DNA from: JAUVDZ01 sp964346325
GTDB lineage: Bacteria > Patescibacteriota > Gracilibacteria > UBA1369 > PNNO01
Reading direction: 5' to 3'
DNA length: 22,360 nucleotides
NCBI GenBank assembly: GCA_964346325.1
Contig: CAYFUK010000016.1
Coordinates: forward strand, 1-22,360
Shown here one piece after another: positions 16,000 through 22,360 of the stretch. How positions within the stretch are numbered: position 1 is the first letter of the stretch; each line of letters opens with the position of its first letter. Both the position numbers and the translations under genes were made by a program. The notes under the pieces are model-generated. The model was not told the DNA's origin. It searched no databases and saw only the letters and a list, made by a program, of their open reading frames with translations.

Positions 16000-16859
16000 A
16001 TTTTTTTCTTATTAAAAATAAACTTCTTTTGCTTTTTATTGGAACTGTAAAACTTTTCAAGGTGTTCCTGTAATATTTCCGGGGTTATATTTTTTTGCAA
16101 TCTGCCATTTAATGCATAAGAAATAATTCCTTTTTCTTCGGAAACAACAATAATATGTGCATCAGTATTCTCTGACAATCCAATAGCTGCTTTGTGCCTT
16201 GTACCAAGAGATTTATCGGCATGTTTATAAGAATGCGGGAGAACGCAGCCCGCAGCAATAATTGTGCCGCCTTTTAATATAACAGCGCCGTCATGAAGAG
16301 GAGATTTTGGTTGAAAAATATTCAATAATAATTCTTTACTTACTTTTCCGTTTATTTGAACTCCGGTTTCAGCATATTCATTCAAATTAACATCTCTTTT
16401 AAGAACAATTAATGCACCTGTTTTACTTTTAGACATTTGAACGGTTGCTTCAACCATATTACTTATCTGTATATCTGTTGCTTTAATATCATTTCCTGAA
16501 AAAATTTTGGTTTGGCCCAGCTTTTCCAGACCTCTCCGCAATTCCTGCTGAAAAATAACGGGTATTGCCACTAAGATTACGGTTAAAAATCTATCCAGTA
16601 ACCATGATGTGGCAAAAAGCTGTAAAACCTGACTTATAATAAATATAAAAGCAAGTATGGCAAGCCCGATTAAAATATGAATTGCTCTACTGCCTTTTAT
16701 TAAAGTAAAAATATAGTAAAAAACTATAGATACAATAATAATATCAATAATCACCTGAGGTGCGGAAAACCGCAAAAGAGAAATATTTTCCCAAAAAGTT
16801 GAAGCTTCTCTTGAAATAAAAAGCAAGAAATCCGCTATTGTTTTATTAATTAAATCCAT
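15996..16859 (-). CDS. cdaA: Membrane diadenylate cyclase CdaA (DisA_N/DAC domain)
   Basis: CdaA condenses two ATP molecules into cyclic di-AMP, which controls potassium uptake, osmotic balance and wall homeostasis. Of its 287 residues, the N-terminal part has about three membrane helices (36-54, 58-80, 85-104). The cytoplasmic DAC domain has both signature motifs, DGA (190-192 in PLHDGAVI) and RHxxA (221-225 in LGTRHKAAIG). The segment HIIVVSEEKGIISYALNG is typical. A Lys-rich tail ends the protein. The start at 16859 directly follows the U-tract of the hairpin downstream of the cupredoxin gene. Confidence 0.95.
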   Translation of the reverse strand: MDLINKTIADFLLFISREASTFWENISLLRFSAPQVIIDIIIVSIVFYYIFTLIKGSRAIHILIGLAILAFIFIISQVLQLFATSWLLDRFLTVILVAIPVIFQQELRRGLEKLGQTKIFSGNDIKATDIQISNMVEATVQMSKSKTGALIVLKRDVNLNEYAETGVQINGKVSKELLLNIFQPKSPLHDGAVILKGGTIIAAGCVLPHSYKHADKSLGTRHKAAIGLSENTDAHIIVVSEEKGIISYALNGRLQKNITPEILQEHLEKFYSSNKKQKKFIFNKKKI

Positions 16860-16886
16860 AAAAAAGCCCTACTTGTTAGCAGGGCT
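16860..16886 (-). terminator. Intrinsic terminator after the cupredoxin gene
   Basis: On the - strand, AGCCCTGC pairs with GUAGGGCU (eight pairs including one G-U) around a UAACAA loop and runs into six U residues. It lies 26 bases after the cupredoxin stop. The U-tract ends immediately before the cdaA start codon, so cdaA must be transcribed by read-through, or by a weak promoter in the 26 bases before the hairpin or in the cupredoxin gene itself. Confidence 0.82.
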
Positions 16887-16911
16887 TAGTTTAAATCAAT
16901 CCGGGGAAAAA

Positions 16912-17745
16912 TCAAGCTTTTGCGTTTGCAGTCAGTTTTCCCGCAACCACAAATGATAATATTAAAGGTATCAGATAGATCAAATCTTCAGGTCCCGAAT
17001 CCGTTAATTCACCTTCACCCTCTGTTTCGACACTTTCAGAAGCCATTACGGTTCCTGCCTGCGCACTGTCCGATTCAAAAAATACGGTTGCTTGTCCTTC
17101 TTCAACCGGTTCATCTTCATCTTCAAAATCCAGATCTTCATCTGCGGCTTCAAACAAAATATCTTCATCCGCTTCGTCATCTTCTGTTTCCGTTAAAGTT
17201 TCATCAGTTTCCTCTTCCTCGGCAAGTTCTCCTTCAAGTTCCTCTGCGGGTTCTTCCGTTTCTTCCGCTTCCGCAGTTGTTGAAAGTTCGGTTAAATCAA
17301 TTGCACAATCTTCATCCAGTTCTTCGGATTCATCTCCTACACAAACTTTGCCTGTCATAAAAGGATAAAGTGAACAATTATAGTTATATACCCCGGGTTC
17401 CTCAAATTGATAAGTAAACGTATCACCCAAATTCAATAATTCACTTTCGAATTCTTCTCCTGCTTTAGATGCATCTTCAGGATCATAAGAAGTAACGGTA
17501 TGCTGTACGTCTGCGTTTGCTTCCGATTCATCGTGAAGCCAGCTTACAGCTGTTCCTTCATCGATTCTTACAATATCAGGGTCAAAAGCAAAATCCTGGA
17601 TTCTTACAAGCACCGTATCAACTTCTTCGGTTAATAACTGGGCTTTAAGGTCCTTTGAAGGAATCTGTGCCCAATATGCAAGCGCTGTTATTAAAACAAC
17701 AAGCACAAGCGATATTACAGTTTGAATTTTTGTTTTTGTATCCAT
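16912..17745 (-). CDS. Membrane-anchored cupredoxin-domain surface protein
   Basis: The 277-residue protein has an N-terminal membrane helix (about 9-26) and a cupredoxin beta-barrel (about 43-136). A very acidic Glu/Asp/Thr linker (about 150-215) is followed by a low-complexity stretch and a C-terminal hydrophobic helix (about 254-269) ending in Lys and Ala. Type 1 copper ligands expected in this fold are His82 (VQHTVTS), Cys124 and Met130, but in NCSLYPFMTGKV the second His is Tyr127. The site is therefore incomplete or altered. Cys135 and Cys147 could form a disulfide. DSGPED (249-254) just before the last hydrophobic stretch, followed by a short charged tail, resembles a non-canonical cell-wall sorting signal. 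It may act in surface electron transfer or metal binding, or be only structural. Confidence 0.85.
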   Translation of the reverse strand: MDTKTKIQTVISLVLVVLITALAYWAQIPSKDLKAQLLTEEVDTVLVRIQDFAFDPDIVRIDEGTAVSWLHDESEANADVQHTVTSYDPEDASKAGEEFESELLNLGDTFTYQFEEPGVYNYNCSLYPFMTGKVCVGDESEELDEDCAIDLTELSTTAEAEETEEPAEELEGELAEEEETDETLTETEDDEADEDILFEAADEDLDFEDEDEPVEEGQATVFFESDSAQAGTVMASESVETEGEGELTDSGPEDLIYLIPLILSFVVAGKLTANAKA

Positions 17746-17771
17746 ATTGTTTATTTTTATTTTAATATCGT

Positions 17772-17777
17772 ATTATA
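17772..17777 (-). promoter_or_regulatory. -10 element of the cupredoxin gene
   Basis: Reading - this is a perfect TATAAT, 26 bases before the ATG at 17745. The matching -35 is weak. It lies in the 123-base divergent gap shared with the lon promoter. Confidence 0.45.
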
Positions 17778-17814
17778 ATACCATATTAAAGCCAAATTCA
17801 CAATAGGCATAAAG

Positions 17815-17843
17815 TGGACAATGCACCTAAATTAATGTATAAT
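17815..17843 (+). promoter_or_regulatory. lon promoter
   Basis: TGGACA (17815-17820) and TATAAT (17838-17843) are separated by 17 bases, 25 bases before the lon ATG. This is a good sigma-70-type promoter. I saw no CIRCE-type inverted repeat (TTAGCACTC) that would signal HrcA heat-shock control. Confidence 0.72.
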
Positions 17844-17868
17844 AATACAATGAAAATAAAAATTAAAT

Positions 17869-20223
17869 ATGCTGATTCAACCAAAAAAACAAAATAGTCC
17901 CGAACTACCCGGAACACTTTTTGTATTACCAATAAAAGAGATCGTTGTATTCCCCACAATGGTTGTTTCGGTATATGTAAAAAATCCCGATTACATAAAA
18001 GAAATTAACAAAAAATTGAATAATGACCAACTTGTTGGAATTGTTACCTATAAAAATCCCGATAAATCAGTACCACCAACAGACAATTTATATAAAATAG
18101 GCACAGCATGCAAAATAATACAAATAATAAAAGGGCAACAAAATGACGCAATGATATTGGTTGAAGGCATAGAACGTTTTGAAGTTAATAAATTCAAAAA
18201 AGAAAACCCGAATATTAAAGCGGAAATTCAACAAATAAATCCTTCACTCGAAAAATCCGATGAAGGCGATGCTCTTGCAACGGAAATAAAACAATTACTA
18301 CAGACATCTGCATCCCTTGGCAAACCGCTTCCCGACGAAGTAATCGTTAACCTTCAGAATATTACGGATTATGAAGAACTTTGTAATCTTGCTTGTTCGT
18401 ATCTGACTATTCCTTTACCCGAAAAACAATTTCTGCTTGAAATTCGCGATACAAAATTGCGGATGAAAGAAACAGTCAAACAGATGACGCGTGAAACAAG
18501 AATGCTTGAAGTAAGAGGCAAAATTCACAATGAAGTAGAAAAAGAAATGAATAAAACGGAACGTGAATTCTTACTTAAACAGGAACTCAAGGCCATAAAA
18601 AAAGAACTGGGAGAAGACGATTCCGAAAAAGCGGCTGAACAAAAAGAAATTAAACATCTCGAAAAAGAAATCAAAAAAGCGAAAATGCCCAAAGAGGTTG
18701 AAAAAATCGCTATGGATGAACTTAAGCGTTTAAAACGGATATATCCAATTTCACCGGAATATAATGTAGTTCACAATTACATAGAATGGATTTATAAAAT
18801 GCCATGGGAAAAAAGCAGCAAAACAAAAATCGATATAAAAAAAGCCAGAAAAATACTTGATGAAGATCACTACGGGCTTGAAGAAATTAAAGAAAGAATT
18901 CTTGAATATCTTGCAATTTGCCAGATTCAGGATAAACCCGGAGCAACAATAATGTGTTTTGTCGGGCCTCCCGGAGTGGGCAAATCAAGTCTGGGGCAAA
19001 GTATTGCAAGGGCGCTCGGAAGAAAATTCGTACAAATGAGTTTGGGCGGAGTTCATGATGAATCCGAAATACGCGGACACAGAAGAACTTATGTTGGAGC
19101 CATGCCGGGCTCTATAATCCAAAAAATTAAAAGAGCTGGAGAAAACAATCCGGTTATGATGCTTGATGAGATTGACAAATTGGGAACAGCGCAGTTCCAG
19201 GGAGACCCTTCTTCGGCGCTGATTGAAGTTCTGGACCCTGAACTTAATTTTGCTTTTAACGATCATTATCTTGATGTGCCGTTTGATCTTTCGAATGTTT
19301 TGTTTATAACAACGGCAAATGTTCTTGATCCTATTCCTCCGGCACTTAAAGACAGAATGGAGATTATTAAACTCCCCGGCTATACAGATCAGGAAAAAAT
19401 TCAAATCGCAAAAAAATACCTTGTACCAAAGCAAATTAATTTCAACGGACTTCAGAAAAACCCTTTTACAATTAAAGATGATGCTCTGGCTTATATAATA
19501 AGGCGATATACAAGAGAAGCCGGTGTTCGTGATTTGGAACGCGAGATAGGAAAAGTTTGCAGAAAAGTTGCAAAAAAAATGCTTGAAAAAAATATTAAAA
19601 CAAACAGCGTGAGCAAAAAAGAAATCCCCGAACTGTTGGGTGTGGAACAGTTTTTTGAAGATATCAAACAAGAAAAAGACATGATTGGCGTTTCAACGGG
19701 CCTTGCATGGACACAGGCGGGAGGTGAGATGATATTCATAGAATCCACAAAAATGGCGGGGGAAAAAAAAAATTTTTTTAACGGCCCCCCCGGGGGGATA
19801 ATAAAAAAAACCGCAAAAACCCCATTAAGTTATATAAAAACAAAAAGATCAAAAATTAAAATTAAAAAAGACGCGTTTAAGAATATTGATATTCATGTTC
19901 ATGTTCCCGAAGGAGCAACACCAAAAGACGGACCTTCGGCGGGAATAACCATTGGAACATCACTTTTATCTTTATTCACGGGCAAAAAAATCAAACGTGA
20001 TGTTGCGATGACCGGTGAAATCACACTTCAAGGCCGCATCCTTCCAATTGGAGGAATTAAAGAAAAAGTACTTGCGGCAAAAAGAAACGGCATTAAAAAA
20101 ATAATAATTCCGGCTGAAAACAAAAAAGACCTTAAAGACATACCGAAGCAATACCTGAAGGATATAAATTTTGTATATGCCAAAAGCCTGGATGATGTTA
20201 CAAAAGTTGTTTTTAAGAAATAA
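17869..20223 (+). CDS. lon: ATP-dependent Lon protease
   Basis: Lon unfolds and degrades damaged or regulatory proteins in the cytoplasm. The 784 residues hold the N-terminal substrate-binding domain (about 15-200), a coiled-coil linker (220-280), the AAA+ module and the protease domain. The AAA+ module has Walker A GPPGVGKS (366-373), Walker B MMLDEID (430-436) and TTAN sensor. The protease domain has catalytic Ser690 (KDGPSAG) and Lys733 (GGIKEK). The length is normal. Residues 630-652, coded by 19755-19826, differ from the highly conserved family segment: MPGKG...LTGQLGDVMKESA is replaced by GEKKNFFNGPPGGIIKKTA. The DNA there is mostly homopolymers, although the frame and length are kept. 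This looks more like local sequence error than evolution. The stop overlaps the convergent gene by 11 bases. Confidence 0.96.
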   Translation: MLIQPKKQNSPELPGTLFVLPIKEIVVFPTMVVSVYVKNPDYIKEINKKLNNDQLVGIVTYKNPDKSVPPTDNLYKIGTACKIIQIIKGQQNDAMILVEGIERFEVNKFKKENPNIKAEIQQINPSLEKSDEGDALATEIKQLLQTSASLGKPLPDEVIVNLQNITDYEELCNLACSYLTIPLPEKQFLLEIRDTKLRMKETVKQMTRETRMLEVRGKIHNEVEKEMNKTEREFLLKQELKAIKKELGEDDSEKAAEQKEIKHLEKEIKKAKMPKEVEKIAMDELKRLKRIYPISPEYNVVHNYIEWIYKMPWEKSSKTKIDIKKARKILDEDHYGLEEIKERILEYLAICQIQDKPGATIMCFVGPPGVGKSSLGQSIARALGRKFVQMSLGGVHDESEIRGHRRTYVGAMPGSIIQKIKRAGENNPVMMLDEIDKLGTAQFQGDPSSALIEVLDPELNFAFNDHYLDVPFDLSNVLFITTANVLDPIPPALKDRMEIIKLPGYTDQEKIQIAKKYLVPKQINFNGLQKNPFTIKDDALAYIIRRYTREAGVRDLEREIGKVCRKVAKKMLEKNIKTNSVSKKEIPELLGVEQFFEDIKQEKDMIGVSTGLAWTQAGGEMIFIESTKMAGEKKNFFNGPPGGIIKKTAKTPLSYIKTKRSKIKIKKDAFKNIDIHVHVPEGATPKDGPSAGITIGTSLLSLFTGKKIKRDVAMTGEITLQGRILPIGGIKEKVLAAKRNGIKKIIIPAENKKDLKDIPKQYLKDINFVYAKSLDDVTKVVFKK
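19758..19810. other. Homopolymer-rich, possibly corrupted block within lon
   Basis: Within 53 bases there are runs of G5, A10, T7, C7, G6 and A8. The neighbouring lon sequence is AT-rich but not like this. The residues affected are normally among the best conserved in Lon. The reading frame continues through the block unchanged. Confidence 0.6.
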
Positions 20224-22048
20224 TTGCGTCAGCTATTGCTGCGGGGTCATCAACTTTTGCTTCTTCAAGCAGTGCATTGAAGTCAAAATCTTTCATAATC
20301 TCTCTGATCTCATCTCTGAAACTTATGGTCAGAATATGTAAAGCCTGTTTTAATTCAATAATTTTTTCGGTTTCTTCTTCGATAGCGGTTCCCTGTTCCG
20401 CTTTTATTTCAAGGTCGGTCAATTGCTTTTCAAGTTGTAATTTTTCTTTTTTATATTCAGTTATTTTTAAACTTACAAATTGAATATGTTCAAAAAGCCC
20501 TTCAAAGCCCGGTAAATTGATTTTGAGATCTTCTCTTAAATCAAATTTCTTTTCGTATTCGTGAGGACGCAATCTAATACTCAATCCATTTAATTTTTTA
20601 CGCTCCCGATCATAATCGACTTTTTGCGGATCTTCCAGTATTTGTGTTAAAATTTCATGATAAATGCGATGTATATACTGATATTTCATTACTATAAAGC
20701 CAATAATTGCATATCGACACACCTCATCGTGAATCTCGCGGAAAGTAGCTGTTCTGTTTTTTGCCAGGTATTGGTTTAATAAACGTACAACTTCATAATT
20801 GGAAGTAACGGCCTCGGCATACTGAACAAATGGTGCCGGCATATGTTTATTATTCTGCATTGATTCCAGAACTTTCAATATTCCGCCTTTTTTGAATAAA
20901 CGAGTATTGATATTTGATACATCCTTGTGATCTTTCGGTTGCATCATTTCAAAATATTCATCGGTTAAAATACCGCCCAATTCCAGTGTGCCATTCCTGA
21001 ATTCGCCATGAATGGGTTCGATTATTGTATCCAATGTATCGCTGTCTTCGGATATTTTTGATTTTATAGAGAGAATTTCATCAAGACGTTCAAAAAGTTC
21101 TTCACTCATTGCCACAAGTTTTGCCGCAGTGGCACCCGGGTTTGTCCGGCCTTTGGAATCCCTGAATTCCATTGAGGTTGAAACACGACTTGATGCACTT
21201 GCCTTGAGTTTGTTTTGAGAATTTTGCAATAAATCTTTGGCATCAACAAGTAATTGTGTCATTTTATTTTTTTCTTCAGATGATGCACTTTTCCACCTCT
21301 GAATGAAAGATATTAAAAACTGCAAATTGTCCGTAAGGTTAAGAATGGCTTTAAATTCACCAACTTCTTCAATATCATCCACTGAAATTGTGCCCTGATA
21401 ATTATTTAATATATGTGTATGTGATCTTTTTGCGGAATAAATATCCCGATAAACACTGTTAATACGTCTATCAGGTGCTTTGCGTGTCACAAAAAGCTTT
21501 CCTCTGGCTTCTTTTAAAGGGACCACAAATATTCTCTTAATTTTATTCCGCCCCCTTTTAAATCTGTTTTTATGCGGGAGCGAAACAAGTTTGGCGAATA
21601 ATTTGCGAATTAACTCGGAATACGCCCGCCTTTCCCTCATTCTTTCATTTGAATTCGGCTTGCTTTTGAATTCAATTCCAAAAATGTTTTCCAAAACACT
21701 TTCCTGAATCAGTTTTGCAGAAACAGGTGTATGATGATAAAAAAGCGCCAGTTGATGTAATGTTGCTGTTTTTCCGCTTTTGGGAACAAAAGTTTTATCA
21801 TCGGGACAACAGCTCTCGGCAAAAATTTTTTCAGGATAATGCAACATGTCACTATATCTCTCACCTTTTTCAAGAGGCCTCAAACATGTTGCAGCTTCAG
21901 GATTCCTATATAAATCATTAATCTGCTCATTTATAATAATTTTATCAATTGTATCTAACGAAACTTCCTCGATTTCCGCATGATCTTCCTGTGATTCCGG
22001 AGCATTCTTTTTGTCGACACCGGTTTCATTTTCAATTCTTTCGGGCAT
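20213..22048 (-). CDS. Large hypothetical protein of unknown function
   Basis: I do not recognise this 611-residue protein. It is soluble, with no signal peptide or membrane helix. It starts with an acidic low-complexity region (1-30). A helical part carries a CC pair (80-81). A strongly basic stretch (about 160-196: KNRFKRGRNKIKRIFVV, then RGKLFVTRKAPDRR) follows. The rest is a long, mainly helical body with a charged coiled coil near 525-585 (YKKEKLQLEKQLTDLEIK). No Walker, HD, nuclease or helix-turn-helix motif was obvious. The basic stretch could contact nucleic acid, but that is a guess. It has its own good promoter and overlaps the end of lon. The regular, gap-free coding sequence over 1.8 kb makes it clearly a real gene. 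Confidence 0.85.
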   Translation of the reverse strand: MPERIENETGVDKKNAPESQEDHAEIEEVSLDTIDKIIINEQINDLYRNPEAATCLRPLEKGERYSDMLHYPEKIFAESCCPDDKTFVPKSGKTATLHQLALFYHHTPVSAKLIQESVLENIFGIEFKSKPNSNERMRERRAYSELIRKLFAKLVSLPHKNRFKRGRNKIKRIFVVPLKEARGKLFVTRKAPDRRINSVYRDIYSAKRSHTHILNNYQGTISVDDIEEVGEFKAILNLTDNLQFLISFIQRWKSASSEEKNKMTQLLVDAKDLLQNSQNKLKASASSRVSTSMEFRDSKGRTNPGATAAKLVAMSEELFERLDEILSIKSKISEDSDTLDTIIEPIHGEFRNGTLELGGILTDEYFEMMQPKDHKDVSNINTRLFKKGGILKVLESMQNNKHMPAPFVQYAEAVTSNYEVVRLLNQYLAKNRTATFREIHDEVCRYAIIGFIVMKYQYIHRIYHEILTQILEDPQKVDYDRERKKLNGLSIRLRPHEYEKKFDLREDLKINLPGFEGLFEHIQFVSLKITEYKKEKLQLEKQLTDLEIKAEQGTAIEEETEKIIELKQALHILTISFRDEIREIMKDFDFNALLEEAKVDDPAAIADAIIS

Positions 22049-22070
22049 ACTAAAAATATTACAGGAAATA

Positions 22071-22098
22071 ATTATATCTGCATTATACTTTCCGTCAA
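22071..22098 (-). promoter_or_regulatory. Promoter of the 611-residue hypothetical gene
   Basis: Reading -, TTGACG (22098-22093) is followed after 16 bases by TATAAT (22076-22071), 22 bases before the ATG at 22048. A second TATAAT copy lies at 22087-22082, without a matching -35. Confidence 0.65.
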
Positions 22099-22217
22099 CC
22101 TTTAATGTTTCCTGATCTTCAAGGAATTTGAATTGAGAGGGGCGGCAAGTAATTGCAATTCTTGAAATTTATAAATGGGATTCTGTGTTTGTTTATGTAG
22201 CGCGTATACGTCGGTGC

Positions 22218-22360
22218 GTGAATCAAGTTGGTGCTCGACGGTTTGGGATGCGGCCGTGAATTAAGTTGGTGCTCGAGGGGTTTGGTTTTTGTGGGGGGAT
22301 TAAGGTGGTGCTCGACGGGTGTGGGGGCGGTGCGTGTTTTGATTGGAAGTGGATGGCTTG
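22218..22360. repeat. Imperfect tandem repeat, unit about 38-39 bases, at the window edge
   Basis: A core reading GTGAATYAAGTTGGTGCTCG begins at 22218 and 22256, and a diverged copy begins at 22295 (ending ATTAAGGTGGTGCTCG). The spacing is 38 and then 39 bases. A fragment resembling the leading GGTGCGTG recurs near 22329. The segment from about 22200 is G/T-rich and high in GC, unlike the AT-rich rest. The part of the 312-base geneless stretch from 22049 to about 22190 is ordinary AT-rich sequence holding the promoter of the gene to its left. I see no credible gene in it. Confidence 0.6.

Noticed and set aside
16920..17360. A 146-codon + ORF opposite the cupredoxin gene
   Set aside because: It is rich in Leu/His/Pro/Gln because it reads the antisense of Glu/Asp-rich repeats; it is a shadow of the real gene.
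18985..19671. A 228-codon - ORF inside lon
   Set aside because: Lon on the other strand is unambiguous, and this frame has the Phe/Ile/Ser-rich look of an antisense shadow.
19763..19797. A10/T7/C7/G6 runs in lon as programmed slippage or a frameshift
   Set aside because: The protein continues in frame on both sides with the length expected for Lon, so no slippage is needed.
22175..22264. A 29-codon + ORF in the right edge
   Set aside because: Its Cys/Trp/Ser-rich composition is unlike a protein, it lacks a clear promoter, and it runs into the repeat.
22218..22360. Possible CRISPR array
   Set aside because: Units recur every 38-39 bases with a core of 20-30 bases, leaving spacers too short for CRISPR. 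The copies are also imperfect and no cas gene is present.
1..22360. tRNA, rRNA or riboswitch genes
   Set aside because: Most gaps are under 130 bases. The larger ones (2236-2471 and 22049-22360) contain the remnant or the repeat, and none showed a cloverleaf or a known riboswitch core by eye.

Overview
The window is a compact, AT-rich bacterial chromosome segment. It has short intergenic gaps, convergent genes that touch or overlap, no obvious Shine-Dalgarno sequences, standard use of TGA as a stop, and lineage-type hypothetical proteins. Together with the style of LigA, the sortase and the Fic/Doc remnant, this points to a small-genome Candidate Phyla Radiation (Patescibacteria) organism. 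Katanobacteria- or Dojkabacteria-like lineages are possible, but the sequence alone cannot settle the phylum.

Layout, left to right. A 5'-truncated GT4 glycosyltransferase and dnaX run on +. A broken Fic/Doc toxin remnant with a perfect 24-bp palindrome upstream and ligA run on -. Three lineage-type hypothetical genes follow on + (4621-6441). Sortase and mnmA run on -. A Rel (p)ppGpp synthetase/hydrolase with an unusual four-helix membrane tail runs on +. Next on - is the trio aroD-like, ychF, hisA-like. mscS and a coupled small coiled-coil gene run on +. The cdaA-cdaR pair and a membrane-anchored cupredoxin run on -. lon runs on +, and a 611-residue unknown protein on -. The last ~150 bases are a G/T-rich, imperfectly repeated tail whose composition differs from everything before it.

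The recognisable genes cover replication (dnaX, ligA), tRNA modification (mnmA), second messengers ((p)ppGpp by Rel, c-di-AMP by CdaA/CdaR), osmotic release (MscS), protein quality control (Lon), a translation-associated ATPase (YchF) and the cell surface (sortase, cupredoxin, GT4). I found no RNA gene, insertion sequence or CRISPR array.

The most interesting points are: (1) Rel has lost the zinc-finger region and gained a C-terminal membrane module; (2) the HisA-like barrel has Tyr8 and Lys127 where HisA has its two catalytic aspartates; (3) the AroD-like barrel next to it keeps the His/Lys pair but lacks substrate-binding landmarks; (4) a decayed Fic/Doc toxin keeps an intact palindromic site; (5) the cupredoxin has Tyr in place of the second copper His and an SGPE tail that could be a sortase signal; (6) a homopolymer-rich patch in lon looks like local sequence corruption; (7) the right edge may be a repeat array or a chimeric contig end.
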